DNA of 64,000 nt. Source: Anthracocystis setariae (taxonomy: Eukaryota > Basidiomycota > Ustilaginomycetes > Ustilaginales > Ustilaginaceae). The stretch lies in contig CAKMXJ010000007.1 in assembly GCA_928724745.1 (NCBI GenBank), forward strand, positions 620,001-684,000, read 5' to 3'. Position numbers and translations under genes: made by a program. The notes beneath the pieces are model-generated. The model worked only from the letters and a program-made list of their open reading frames with translations. It had not been told where the DNA came from and ran no database searches. Positions 31,649 to 41,838 of the stretch are shown here, piece by piece. Position 1 is the stretch's first letter, and every line of letters starts with the position of its first letter.

Positions 31649-32686
31649 GGTGGCAAACAAAGTTGAATGTCTAACTCTGCGGTTGAGACCAGCTAGACTA
31701 CCGGAAGATAAAAATTGGGTTCCATGCGGGGGGGTGAGACAAACGTGTGTGTGTGTGTGTGTGTGTGCGAAGTCTGGTGGGGTATATATGTCTGGTGAAG
31801 TGTGACGGGAAGCGTAGAAATGCAGATGAACAGGTTGGTCGAGCGAGGGAGGGGCAGAAAGCATGTTGGTGCGATGCTGCGAGGGGGACAATGCACTATG
31901 CAGCACCGCACTGCGCTGTGCAGCATTCTTCGCTATGCTTGTGCGGCGCTTACTGAGAATTCGAAGCGCAATACATTATGCCGACGAGCGGCGTTCGAGA
32001 GCATACAGTACTAAAATTACATATATATTATTGACTTTCTCTTAACCGACACGGCACTACTCTGAGCGCCGTGGCTTGGTGACAGCACAGTATTAATAAC
32101 ACCTTTCTAGCTCTTGTGTAGCAGCCGCACCGCCGATTAACCGAGCCTGTTGAGACCTCAGCCCACTTTTGCGTCGTGCTCTACTGTACAGTCCAAGGCA
32201 GGAAACACTGCAGGCATCTCGCTTGTGCCTCACAAGCGAACAGGTTGCAGCATCAGCGACACCGCGCACTGGCCGGTAAGCTCGTTTATCATTGAACTAC
32301 TGCACAAGTCAAGTTCAGTAGGAGGACGAGCTGATCTTGGGATGCATAAGGAACAATGCAGACCGTTCCATCACCTGCACAAAAGAAAGTGTCGCCTAAT
32401 GATGCCATACACACACACACAATCCATCCACGTAGGCGAATGCTCTTAGCCGCACTTCTCGTCCATTTCCCGCTGCTGTATGTCAAGGGGATAATTGCTT
32501 CTTTAGCTTCGAGATCACCTGAGCCAGAAGCCTCTTGGGTCGCATAGCAATTTGCCATGTCCGCTAAGCTTGTGCATGTACACAGAGATAACAAAAGACC
32601 TTTTTGTGGAAGGGCCGTCGGAGACTGAATTTTTGTGATGGTGACAAGTCGGTTTGAGGGAAGTGAGGTAGTGCTATCCTTGCGAA
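31649..32686. other. Spacer between P450 and tRNA
   Basis: No supported coding sequence. A (GT)12 microsatellite lies at about 31745-31768 in the likely P450 leader. An ATATATATTATT patch is near 32022, with TACAGTACT at 32004 and TACTGTACAGT at 32182. Confidence 0.5.
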
Positions 32687-32696
32687 TATATATTTA
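32687..32696 (+). promoter_or_regulatory. TATA-like element upstream of tRNA
   Basis: TATATATTTA lies 29-38 bases before the first tRNA nucleotide. The placement matches upstream TATA elements used by some fungal Pol III genes. Confidence 0.4.
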
Positions 32697-32724
32697 CTCA
32701 AATATCACGTGCCTGGTAATTCCT

Positions 32725-32832
32725 GGTCGAATGCCCGAGTGGTTATGGGGCTGGCTTCAAGAACGTCTGATTTCTTGGCCACGTTATGGCAACACCTCCA
32801 GTATATCCTGGGTTCGAATCCCAGTTCGACCA
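32725..32832 (+). tRNA. tRNA-Leu (anticodon CAA), intron-containing
   Basis: A perfect 7-bp acceptor stem (GGTCGAA with TTCGACC, discriminator A) encloses a D-arm CCC...GGG with GAGTGGTTA. The anticodon loop TTCAAGA gives CAA at 32758-32760, and the T-arm is CTGGG-TTCGAAT-CCCAG. The span of 108 nt implies an intron just 3' of the anticodon. TTCTTG at 32772-32777 can pair with CAAGAA over the anticodon, as in fungal pre-tRNA-Leu(CAA), and a GCCA...TGGC hairpin follows. Exact intron borders are uncertain. If the 3' anticodon strand is GCCAC (32778-32782), a long class II variable arm remains. If it is TCCAG (32797-32801), the variable region is unusually short for leucine. Confidence 0.8.
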
Positions 32833-32855
32833 AAACAACTTTGTTTTTGCCATTC

Positions 32856-32869
32856 TTTTTTTTTTTTTT
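32856..32869 (+). terminator. Pol III terminator of tRNA
   Basis: A T5 run at 32844-32848 and a long T-run from about 32856 follow the tRNA 3' end. Confidence 0.75.
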
Positions 32870-33186
32870 CTTTAAACCCGCGTATTGCGGTTTCATCGTA
32901 CGAGAAGGGGTGCAAAGATACGAGGTGGAGGATGCGGAGGTCGCTCGGCTAGCCGGTAGGTTGTCAATATCCGGTTTCTCCTCTTCTTCTTCTTCTTCTT
33001 CCTCCTCCCTGCCCCGCACTTGCATTCCCTCAATCTCATCAACCTCATCCTCATCAATCCCCTTTGGCTTGATCCGCGATTTCAAACTCAAGCTTCTTGT
33101 TCTCTGTTGGTGTCTCGATCAATCCGACTCATATCGTAGCCGGGCTGGCCCCTTTCAGCACGTTGCACATCTGGTAGGCCGACATC

Positions 33187-34233
33187 ATGAATCCCCCTAC
33201 ACCACCACTTGCGCGTCTTCGGACGCCCGGATTTGCTGGCTACTCGATCGCCTGGTCGCCCTTCTTCGATCGTCGGCTTGCCGTCGCCTCTTCCGCAAAC
33301 TACGGCCTGGTCGGAAATGGTCGGCTGCACATCCTCTCGCTCAATCCAGGTCCGACCCCGACGCTCGCGGTGGAGAAAGTGTTTGACACTCAAGACGGAC
33401 TGTACGATCTCGCATTCTCCGAGGCGCACGAGAATCAGCTCGTCACCGCCTCCGGCGATGGCAGCATCAAGCTTTGGGATACGGCACTGCAAGAGCATCC
33501 GATTCGGAACTGGGCCGAACACAATCGAGAAGTGTTTTGCGTCGATTGGAACAACATCAAGAAGGATCTGTTTGCATCGAGTAGTTGGGATGCAAGTGTA
33601 AGAGTATGGCATCCTGAACGGCCGGCTTCGCTCATGGCGATTCAAGGTGTGCATGGCGGATGTGTTTATGCGTGTGGTTGGAGTCCTCATAACCCAGACC
33701 TCTTGGCGACGGCATGCGGCGATGGACATTTGAGGCTGTTTGATCTGCGGACGCCGGTACAGCAAGCTAGTGCGACCGTGCCTGTGGGAGGCGAGGTATT
33801 GTGTCTCGACTGGAACAAGTATCGTCCAATGACGCTCGCGACGGGATCGACAGATAGGGTGGTCAAGACGTGGGATTTGCGCAATGCGCTTTCGAAATCC
33901 GCCACGGGGATAGCCACGCCTCTGGATATGGGAACGCCGACAGCCGCGATCATGGGTCATGAATATGCGATTCGCAAGGTGGCGTATTCGCCGCATTCAC
34001 CGCAGCTGCTGGCGAGTGCGAGTTATGATATGACCGCAAGGATCTGGGATGTGGATGCGGCCGCGATGAATGCACCGCCTGGGATGGTGGGACAGGCGAG
34101 CGGTCATTCGATGAGAAAGATCCACGATGCACACACAGAGTTCGTCGTCGGCGTGGCATGGAGTTTATTCCAAGACGGGCTGGTGGCCAGTACGGCATGG
34201 GATTCTGAGACACATCTTTGGGGAGCGCATTAG
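33187..34233 (+). CDS. PEX7: Peroxin 7, PTS2 receptor
   Basis: This 348-residue WD40 protein carries PTS2-containing enzymes from cytosol to peroxisome. The opening RTPGFAGYSIAWSPFFDRRLAVAS followed by NYGLVGNGRLHIL is characteristic of Pex7. WD-type blades follow with SGDGSIKLWD, SSSWDASVRVWH, CGDGHLRLFDLR, STDRVVKTWDLR, SYDMTARIWD and a closing TAWDSETHLW. Length matches the family. No intron is visible. The 350 bases between the tRNA and this ATG are pyrimidine-rich and otherwise empty. A tandem gene, the sideroflexin, starts about 300 bases downstream. Confidence 0.94.
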   Translation: MNPPTPPLARLRTPGFAGYSIAWSPFFDRRLAVASSANYGLVGNGRLHILSLNPGPTPTLAVEKVFDTQDGLYDLAFSEAHENQLVTASGDGSIKLWDTALQEHPIRNWAEHNREVFCVDWNNIKKDLFASSSWDASVRVWHPERPASLMAIQGVHGGCVYACGWSPHNPDLLATACGDGHLRLFDLRTPVQQASATVPVGGEVLCLDWNKYRPMTLATGSTDRVVKTWDLRNALSKSATGIATPLDMGTPTAAIMGHEYAIRKVAYSPHSPQLLASASYDMTARIWDVDAAAMNAPPGMVGQASGHSMRKIHDAHTEFVVGVAWSLFQDGLVASTAWDSETHLWGAH

Positions 34234-34536
34234 GATGGTTACATTTGATGAAGCAATGCAAAGCAAAACAGATACCTTCCAAGAGACACGATGTGTGAGA
34301 GAGGTAACGACGAGGAAGTGCGAGCACATGAGGATCGCGAAATGGGGCTCCGGCTTTTTTTCATTGATTTTGACGACCCGATTAATGACGTTTGATTCTG
34401 GTCAAGGGTCTGTGGGTAAGCGAGTCATCTCGGCTTACTGAGATGCCCACCTGCACACGGAACGCCGCTCCTTAGACTGCCATCACCACCACATTTCGTC
34501 AACCCCCTTAGAGCTTCATTGTCAAGTGCGGAAGGG

Positions 34537-35777
34537 ATGTCGACGTCGGCGATCTCGGTGCCCACGGTTGGGCCCGGTGCAGTGGCTGAGACCACGCCGC
34601 TGCTCACCATTGCTCGACACCGATACCACATCCACTCGGTTGCCGAGTCCACCCCGTCCGAATACACGCCCGAGTCCAACATGGTGGACATCACCAAGGA
34701 TCGATACGATCTGACTACGTTCAAAGGCCGACTGATGCACTTTGCGACTGTCACGTCGCCGTTGACGTTGCTCGCGTCGAATTCGGAACTCAAGGCAGCG
34801 CAGGAGTTGGTGCAATCGTACGAGGCCAAGTTTCCCACCAACCGCAGTACCGGCAGTTACTTTGTGACCAGACAGGAGGCACAAAAGTATTGGAAGGCCA
34901 AGCAGCTCGTGGATTCGTCAGTGCATCCAGATACGGGCGAGGTGATCTTGCTGCCGTTCCGTATGGCCGCATTCGTACCTACCAACCTGTTGGTGGTGGG
35001 TGGCATGTTGTTGCCAAACCAGTCGTTGGCTGGGATCGTGTTTTGGCAGTGGATCAACCAGTCGCTCAATGTGGCGGTGAATTACTCGAACGCAAACAAG
35101 AGTGTGCCCATGAACATGCGCGAAGTCGGGCTGGCGTATGCGGCGGCTACGACGAGTGCGGTGGGCATCGCAGTGGGCATGAGTCGCGGCGTACCCAGGT
35201 TGAAGGTCAGTCCGGGTGTAAAGGGTGTATTGACGAGTTTGGTTCCGTTTGTGAGTGTAGCGAGTGCCGGTATCGTCAACATCAGCTGCATGCGTTGGAA
35301 GGAGATCAAAGACGGTGTTGGTGTCTACATCCGCGATCAAGACGGCCAGAGACATCACATCGGAGACAGTGCCAAAGCAGGTCAAAAGGCCGTCGCCATG
35401 ACCGCCGCTTCTCGAGTCCTCACCAACAGTAAGTCCCTTCACCTCACCTTTCTTCTGCTTTCTCACTGTCTTTATCGACTCACCGCTTCTCCCTCCCACC
35501 CTGCCTCCCTCGTTGTACAGTTCCCACGTTGATCTTGCCGCCTTTGGCATTGAAGTTCCTGCAGAGGACCAGAATGATCCCAGCCTCGGGCGCACTCACC
35601 CGTGCAGTCGATTTGACACTCATCGGCACAAGTCTGTTGGTCTTCCTGCCACCAGCCATCGCAACCTTCCCGCAGGTGGCCAAAGTGAATCCTAACCAGT
35701 TGGAGCCCAAATTCCACCACCTCAAGGACCAACACGGTAATCCCATCGACCAAGTCGAATTCAGCAAAGGTCTCTAG
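34537..35777 (+). CDS. FSF1: Sideroflexin, mitochondrial inner-membrane carrier
   Basis: Exons 34537-35428 and 35521-35777, with a 92-nt intron (GTAAGT...TACAG), give 382 residues. The join produces VLTNIPTLILPPLALKFLQ, the expected continuation of the family. Sideroflexins are multi-pass mitochondrial proteins; animal SFXN1 transports serine for one-carbon metabolism. Seen here: DLTTFKGRLMHFATVTSPLT near the N-terminus, the pattern AKQLVDSSVHPDTGEVILLPFRMAAFVP, QWINQSLNVAVNYSNAN, and several hydrophobic segments including the exon-2 stretch LIGTSLLVFLPPAIATFPQ. The N-terminus is extended by some 50 Ser/Thr-rich residues. The frame upstream of 34537 has no ATG. The 302 bases between the PEX7 stop and this start hold no gene. 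Confidence 0.92.
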
Positions 35778-35829
35778 ATCCCTCAACCCTTCCTTCCAAT
35801 GACAATACAATGGATGGTAGACGAAAAGA

Positions 35830-35871
35830 AAGAACAAACAAACAAACAAACAAACAAACAAACAAACAAAA
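35830..35871 (+). repeat. (CAAA)n microsatellite in 3' spacer
   Basis: About nine AAAC units lie 60 bases after the sideroflexin stop, in the convergent spacer (35778-36090) with ERG3. A GTACAGTACAGTG motif at 35973 is also in that spacer. Confidence 0.9.
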
Positions 35872-36090
35872 AACACGAGCGGTTTGTGCGAGAGTTGATC
35901 CATCAAATTGCGGATTTCTAAGAGTTACGAGTTGCCTGCCAAAGTGAAAGACAATAAGGTGATTTCTGTAGCGTACAGTACAGTGTTCCAGACTACAAAA
36001 CAAACAAAGGGAGGAGGGGGTTTGTAGAGAGTGTAGGGTGGCTAGCGAGGCCAGCCAGGTATAAAGGACAGTGGGATGCGTTGGATTTGA

Positions 36091-37281
36091 TTACTTGTTC
36101 TTGCGGGACTCCTTCTTGATGACGACGCCTTCGTCTCCACTGCTCGAAGCGTCTGATTCGGACGAAGCCGCATCTGCCTTAGCTGCGATTGCGGCGGCCT
36201 TCTTCTTGGTCACCGCATCCTTGTCGTCCTTCTGGACAGCTGGCGTGACGGCGAGCAATGGATCATCTTCGGCACGAGGTGCACGGTACGATCCACCTGC
36301 GCGATCGCAAAAGGTGAAGTACTGACCGTAGTTGCAGGTGAAGAACAGATGGTGTAGAGTATGGTGCGAAGGACCATTGATGATCTTCTCGAGCGGCGAG
36401 TTGCAGATCATGTCCGAGTCGTGGATCAGGATGCTCCACAAGTTAACGAACACGAACAGACACAGCGAGACGATGCGGTGGAGTGGGAAGATGAACGGGA
36501 AGATGTGGTAGGGGAGGGACTGAGCGTAGCCGTCGAGTGGGTGGAAAGCGTGAGAGGCGTACGGGGTTGGGATGAGCCATTTGTGGTGTGGCTTGTGAAC
36601 GTGCTTGTAGAGCCGAGGATGGTGTTCGAGACGATGAACCCAGTAGATGCAGAAATCGGTGAAGACAAGGAAGAGTGGAATCGAGAAGAGAGCGTATCCC
36701 CAGCCGAACTCCGAAATGTCGCCGTACAGCTTGCTGTGACCGCGAACTTCAGCGAGGAACCATGGGCAGGTGAGCAAGTTGATGCTGTGGAACGCACGCA
36801 TGGAAGACTCGATTTCGAGACGGACCTGGTTCTTGAGGAAACGCGGGTGCTTCTCCATCTCCTTGTTGAAGAGGTAGCGGTACGAGAAACCAGCAAAGGT
36901 GAAGTAGAGGAGCATGATACCGATCTGGGTGAGGACGAGGAGAGAGACGACTTGACGCACCACGCTATCTCTGGGCAAGGCAGAAAGGTAACGGAGAGCG
37001 TTCCAGTCGACGTTGTGACCGCTCAAAGCAGACGCGACAGCCCTCTTGAGCTCGTAGTTGGCGAACCACTGTGACGGCGAAAGCGCCGATGTTGAGGCGG
37101 AAGCAGCCCAGCTAGCAGCATCAGGAACACCGAGAACAGAGCTGATGTTCTTGGCTGAAGCTGAAGCTAGCGAAGCGAATGCAGCAGGATCTGTTGACAA
37201 GGAACGCGGCAAGGCAGGCAATGCGGCGGCCCAGACCTTGTCGAGTGCATAGGTATCAGCGATTTCGAGAACGAGATCCAT
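36091..37281 (-). CDS. ERG3: Delta(7)-sterol C5(6)-desaturase
   Basis: This 396-residue ER membrane diiron enzyme introduces the C5-6 double bond in ergosterol synthesis. The three histidine clusters of the fatty-acid-hydroxylase superfamily are present: HRLEHH, HKPHHK and HHTLHH. They are separated by membrane segments such as LLVLTQIGIMLLYFTFAG and YALFSIPLFLVFTDFCIYWV. The motifs WLIPTPYASHAFHPLDG and LIHDSDM are typical of Erg3. The N-terminus is longer and Ala/Ser-rich. The C-terminus carries an acidic Ser-rich tail ending KKESRKNK, which fits a dilysine-type ER retrieval signal (RKNK). No intron. ERG3 loss or change is a known route to azole tolerance in fungi; nothing abnormal is seen here. 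Confidence 0.95.
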   Translation of the reverse strand: MDLVLEIADTYALDKVWAAALPALPRSLSTDPAAFASLASASAKNISSVLGVPDAASWAASASTSALSPSQWFANYELKRAVASALSGHNVDWNALRYLSALPRDSVVRQVVSLLVLTQIGIMLLYFTFAGFSYRYLFNKEMEKHPRFLKNQVRLEIESSMRAFHSINLLTCPWFLAEVRGHSKLYGDISEFGWGYALFSIPLFLVFTDFCIYWVHRLEHHPRLYKHVHKPHHKWLIPTPYASHAFHPLDGYAQSLPYHIFPFIFPLHRIVSLCLFVFVNLWSILIHDSDMICNSPLEKIINGPSHHTLHHLFFTCNYGQYFTFCDRAGGSYRAPRAEDDPLLAVTPAVQKDDKDAVTKKKAAAIAAKADAASSESDASSSGDEGVVIKKESRKNK

Positions 37282-39119
37282 GGTGAAAGGAGCGCGTAAG
37301 AGATAATTCGAATTGGTTGGGTGGGAGATGTGGCGGTCCAGTTGTTCGGAACAGTGCTTGTGGGCGCTGTAGAATTCTGGGGTTTATGAAGGTGGCTGTA
37401 ATGAGATGGTGGGCGTACTGAAATGACGGGCACGGATGTGCCTAGATGGTCGACGTGGGCAGTATGTCAAGGTATGCCGTGTGAGAAAAGAAAAAGCCTT
37501 GAAGAAGACGCCACTGGGAAGCGGAGGAGCTCGATTGATATCACTTGAGCGGGAGGGAGAGGCTGCAAATTGGATGTGCAAGGTGGTTATACGGCAAGCG
37601 CAAGGCCGTGACAAGGTGACAAGGGGTACGCTATTGTTGCGGCGAAGGGGAGAAAGGTGAAAGCGTGAAGAGAATAGAGGGCAGGATGTAAAGAGCAAGG
37701 TGATACAGTCTTGAGACTACTACTACTAGCAACAAAGCAATCAAGTAATAGTAGCGCGGAGACACATTCAGTTTGTGGTGGCGGGGGGAGAGGACTGCAG
37801 AAGACAAGCAACACCAGCAGCCTCGGAGCCAATAATGCTGCAAACTCGTATCATCTCTTTATTCTTATTTTTTTGGTTACCGTCGAAGCTGCGCATGCTA
37901 CAGTACTGTACAGCGAGATGAAGGGGGGGAGGGGGGATCGGCATTGCTGGGCCGCACACTGAAAGTGAGTTTGATCAGCGCAAACAGCCGCCTCCCAGGT
38001 GGCCTGATGGCAGGCAATACAAGGTTCTGAAACTCTTCTCTCCCTAACCGTCTCTCTGCCTCTTCTCTGCCGCTTTAGCGTTACAATCGGTCGAGCGCGC
38101 CGTTGGGACGGAGATCAGTGGAACGGAGCGAATCGAACCGCTGAGGGCTCAACAGAGTCTTTTTTTTTCTTTTCTTTTTTTTTGGCGCTGCCCGCATGCA
38201 AACACGCTAGAAATCTGGTGATTTTGGTCGATTTGAGGTTTTTGCGCAAAAACACGAGGTTAACCTATCCGACCCGACCAAATCGAATCTTTTGGCGTGC
38301 TCTGCGTGCTGCCAGGGCTCTGACTTCGTGGACCGCTCGCAGAACGGTAAAATATCATCCGGTCGCGCACGTCCTCTACAGTGTAGACATTTTTTTTTCT
38401 TTTTTTCTTTCCTTTTGATTTTTCGGATTTCTCGGTTCCTTTCCTTGAGGATTCGCGTGCAGCGCACCCTGACAGAATCACCGAATGAAGCGTAAACAAC
38501 AACCCGTTGATCGCCCCAGCCCTGTCCCGTCTAAAACAAGCTGCTGTTTCATGCAGCCCCCGTTCGTCACGTATCCAATTCAGTCTAACAGCCCTTAGCA
38601 CCGCTCCATGCTCACCGGGCTCCTATGCAATCAGCTTCCGAAGCTAGAGGCGATGAATGACCAATACCAAGCCTCACTGTACAGGAGGTAGTTCAAGTTG
38701 GATGATGTATTGCCACATACGATTGTCTACTCTGCGAGTCTTTGCATTGTTTCGCCACTCGCTTCGTGACTCACATAGCCCAGCATCGATTTTTCGGCTT
38801 GCGCGAGCGTCAGTTATTCAGAGCGAACCCCGAATAGACGGCGTTCGACCTGTCGCGTAAGCGAGCAGCGAGCCAACTCTGGTGTGATCAGCACCGAGCG
38901 TGTCGCGCGAGCAGTGGCCACATCTGATAAAAGCAACCGCCGGCAAGTGGGGTTCCGGGAGTCAATCAACATCGGGAGCATGATCGATTTTGTTTTTGTT
39001 TTTCCATCGGGTGATTTGTATCTAGTTCCGACTTCCGGAACCTCGTTTTCTCCACCTTCATGACTTTGTCTCTCAAGGGTCCAATTTTTCATGACTGATG
39101 ATACTTGACCGTCTCCGAG
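37282..39119. other. 1.8 kb divergent spacer between ERG3 and HIS2
   Basis: No gene supported. It contains the perfect 12-bp palindrome TACAGTACTGTA at 37899-37910 (extended to ...CAG), T-rich stretches at 38160-38182 and 38390-38415, and G-rich runs near 37923. Confidence 0.5.
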
Positions 39120-40151
39120 ATGCCGCATTCGCATCACTCGCATAGCGGCGAGTTCTGCTCGCACGCCAAGGACACTCTGTCTCAAGTTCTACAACGCGCC
39201 GTCGCACTCGGATTCACCCATTTCCATCTCAGTGAACACGTACCACGGCAGAACCCAAGCGAGCTCTATCCCGAAGAGCTCGAAGCATCACTCACTCCCG
39301 AGCAACTTGGTGTGATCTTCCAAAACTATCTCAAACAGGCACGCAAGCTACAACAGGAGCATCAAGATACGCTTCAAATCTTGGTCGGCTGCGAGACCGA
39401 AAACATCACCAGTCCAGCCACGTTGGACTATCTGACCCACGTGTTGGGTGGCGATGTCAACACCAAACCAGAGACGGTCGGCAAGGGAGTGGTGGATTAC
39501 ATTGTTGGATCATTGCATCACACCAACTCGATTCCGATCGATTTCGACAAACACACGTTCGAAAAGTGTGTCACCAGCTTCCAATCCGACCCCACGTCCT
39601 CCCACCCAGTAGCGCTCCTTAACCTCGTCGATCGTTACCTCGACGACCAATTCGAAGTGTTCAAGCGGCTCAAACCAGAAGTCATCGGTCACTTTGATCT
39701 GTTCCGACTCTTCACTCCAGAGCTCAAGATCGAAGCTCCTGACGTATGGGCCAAGGTCGAGAGGAATGTACGATTCGCCGTCGAGTACGGCGCGTTGTTT
39801 GAGTGCAATGCCGCTGCGTTTAGGAAAGGCTGGAACACTTCTTATCCGGGCAAAGAGATTCTCGACCTCATCCTCCATCTCGGTGGAAGGTTGTGTCTGT
39901 CCGATGATTCGCACGGTGTCCACGCTGTCGCGCTCAACTATCTGCGTCTAAGGGATTATTTGGTTGAATCTGGCGTTGACACTATCTGGTATTTGGAAAG
40001 TGACACGTCGGCTTCAGATCCACCAGCCCAACTCGATCAAAGAACACCAACGCGGTTCGCTAGAGGCACAATCGCCAAACCAATGGGGCCTGAATGGTCA
40101 TCACATCCCTTCTGGCACACTCTGGCTGCGACACTAGAGAAGGAAAAGTAA
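39120..40151 (+). CDS. HIS2: Histidinol-phosphatase, PHP family
   Basis: This 343-residue enzyme dephosphorylates histidinol phosphate in histidine synthesis. The PHP metal motif opens the protein (MPHSHHSHSGEFCSHA). It is followed by FTHFHLSEHVPR, the metal ligand Glu in GCETENI, DYIVGSLHHTNSIPIDFD and the GHFDLFRLF block. LCLSDDSHGVHAVALNY comes near the end. These match Lys-type eukaryotic and Bacillus-like histidinol phosphatases. The frame extends slightly upstream without an ATG, so 39120 is the start. It is convergent with RPA49, with 139 bases between stops. Confidence 0.94.
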   Translation: MPHSHHSHSGEFCSHAKDTLSQVLQRAVALGFTHFHLSEHVPRQNPSELYPEELEASLTPEQLGVIFQNYLKQARKLQQEHQDTLQILVGCETENITSPATLDYLTHVLGGDVNTKPETVGKGVVDYIVGSLHHTNSIPIDFDKHTFEKCVTSFQSDPTSSHPVALLNLVDRYLDDQFEVFKRLKPEVIGHFDLFRLFTPELKIEAPDVWAKVERNVRFAVEYGALFECNAAAFRKGWNTSYPGKEILDLILHLGGRLCLSDDSHGVHAVALNYLRLRDYLVESGVDTIWYLESDTSASDPPAQLDQRTPTRFARGTIAKPMGPEWSSHPFWHTLAATLEKEK

Positions 40152-40290
40152 AATCACTCACGACCGCAAACGCAGTCAGCTTACTCTCATAGCTACATCA
40201 AGGCTGTGAACAAATCGTGGAATTTGCGCTAAGAGATGAAGTCATGTACAATGATCAGAGAAACCAGCAAACCAAAACTACCCGCAAGGC

Positions 40291-41838
40291 TCACTTCCTC
40301 CCACCAGCCTTGCCCTTCCTGGGCTGAGGCAACGTAAACGGCGTCTTCAACACCATCCTCTTCTCGCCACCCACCACCGAACTGGTGCAACCCAACGTCC
40401 TCAACAGTTCCCTCAAAGTCGAGGGTGGAATGTTGCAGTTCCTCGCCAACTTGTCATAGTCGACGGAGAAATTGTCCAGATGCAATGCCAACGCGCACAT
40501 GTATGCCAACACCTTGGTCTGGTGGAATGCCGACATGACCGCCCGATCCGAATTCGCCGGCGTCTCGGTAAATGTCGACAGCAAACACTTGATGATGCGT
40601 TTGTTAGCGTCCTCGCCGTCCAACTTGAGCGAAGAGATGAGCTTGCCTCGAGCGGAAACGGATTTGGGCCGCGAGTGGATGAACCACAGCAACGACATGT
40701 AGTAGGCAATGCGTACTTTGTCTTTGGCATCCTCTTTGTCCTCCGTAGCACCGAGTGCGGGCATCGTGACATCGCCATCGCCATCAGCAGCTGCGGTGTC
40801 ATCATCATCATCATCATCATCATCGTCATCGTCGTCAAAGGTGGTGTGCTTCTTGGCGGCACCACCCGCTAGAAGAGAACTGCGTTGGAGATTGTCCACA
40901 AGGCGAGACCAAATCCAAGCAGGGAACTCTTTCGAGTAAGGAATATGTTCCTTGAGCGCGTCCGAATCGTTGACATTGTCGATAAGCTTCTGTATCGGCA
41001 GCGAGCTGAAGACATCGGTGGGGATGAGGTCCGAGATGCGATAGGCTTCGGCAGGGTGCTTGGCGTCCAAATTGGCGGGCGGCATGGGACGAGAAGAGGT
41101 GGAAGACGCGAGAACCTCATCCAACGATGGCAGGGAAGCAAGATTGTCTTGGATTCCACCGGTAAAGTCGTCGAGAATGACTTCCATATTGGCGGTGTCA
41201 ACCTTCATACGGTCCTGGTTCCTTGCGTTGGCTTTCTGTTTGCGGTTACCGAACGCTTCGCCGAGGGCTCGACGCGCCATGGTCATCTCGTTGTAGTCGG
41301 CAAAGGCGCGTGTGCTGGAAATGGATGAGAGCGCGCTGTTGGCCTTGATGGATCGTGCCACCTGGAAAGTGGGAACAGCACGCAACGTGACAGTGCTGGA
41401 GGAAGCGTCATAGACACCCACCATGTATTCGCCGGTGTAGCCTCGAGCTTCTGAGCTGCTTCCGAACTCGAAGTTGTTGCCAACATACGCAATGGTGTCG
41501 GTCTCGCCGGCAAGAAGAAGACGCTCGTCGGTGTGAGCCTGTTCTCCACTCTCGTCTGGCAGGCCATCAGCACGGTAAAGGCTGAATTGCGTGGAAGGGG
41601 CCGGATGATAATCAGAAAACGAAGCTAGGGCGGCACCGGACTCGCTAAGACGACCAAAGCCTGTCCCGGAGGCTTTAACTTGAAGTGCAGCCTGACCAGC
41701 CTTCACTTTTGACTTGTTAGAGGATGAGGAGTTCACGTTTGAAGAGGACGACTTGTGCGACTTGTTGGGCGAAGCCGCATCCGAAGACTTGGACTTCCTC
41801 TTGCCGCTCTGAGACGAGGTTGCTGCGTCTTTGGACAT
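40291..41838 (-). CDS. RPA49: RNA polymerase I subunit A49
   Basis: This is a 515-residue subunit of RNA polymerase I (TFIIE/F-like module with A34.5), acting in the nucleolus. After a Lys/Ser-rich N-terminus come the dimerisation region (FSLYRADG, NNFEFGSSS, YMVGVYD, TVTLRAVPTFQVAR) and the conserved YNEMTMARRALGEAFGNRKQK. The tandem winged-helix region includes KVRIAYYMSLLWFIHSR and LRTLGC. Unusual is a run of 13 Asp (ATC/GTC codon repeat at about 40799-40840) between linker and winged helices. The frame is open to 42042 through an A/T-run. The Met at 41838 opens the recognisable protein. The basic C-terminus ends RKGKAGGRK. Confidence 0.88.
   Translation of the reverse strand: MSKDAATSSQSGKRKSKSSDAASPNKSHKSSSSNVNSSSSNKSKVKAGQAALQVKASGTGFGRLSESGAALASFSDYHPAPSTQFSLYRADGLPDESGEQAHTDERLLLAGETDTIAYVGNNFEFGSSSEARGYTGEYMVGVYDASSSTVTLRAVPTFQVARSIKANSALSSISSTRAFADYNEMTMARRALGEAFGNRKQKANARNQDRMKVDTANMEVILDDFTGGIQDNLASLPSLDEVLASSTSSRPMPPANLDAKHPAEAYRISDLIPTDVFSSLPIQKLIDNVNDSDALKEHIPYSKEFPAWIWSRLVDNLQRSSLLAGGAAKKHTTFDDDDDDDDDDDDDTAAADGDGDVTMPALGATEDKEDAKDKVRIAYYMSLLWFIHSRPKSVSARGKLISSLKLDGEDANKRIIKCLLSTFTETPANSDRAVMSAFHQTKVLAYMCALALHLDNFSVDYDKLARNCNIPPSTLRELLRTLGCTSSVVGGEKRMVLKTPFTLPQPRKGKAGGRK

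Noticed and set aside
31649..31906. N-terminal extension of the P450
   Set aside because: It is read through a GT microsatellite and polar leader sequence; the membrane anchor begins after the Met at 31648.
35830..35871. Regular repeat that might suggest a CRISPR-like array
   Set aside because: It is a simple (CAAA)n microsatellite without spacers, as are the CA, GAT, ACATT and CT tracts.
38090..38160. Possible minus-strand tRNA around GGTTCGATTCG
   Set aside because: No acceptor stem, D-arm or anticodon arm could be paired, and the T-run lies on the wrong side.
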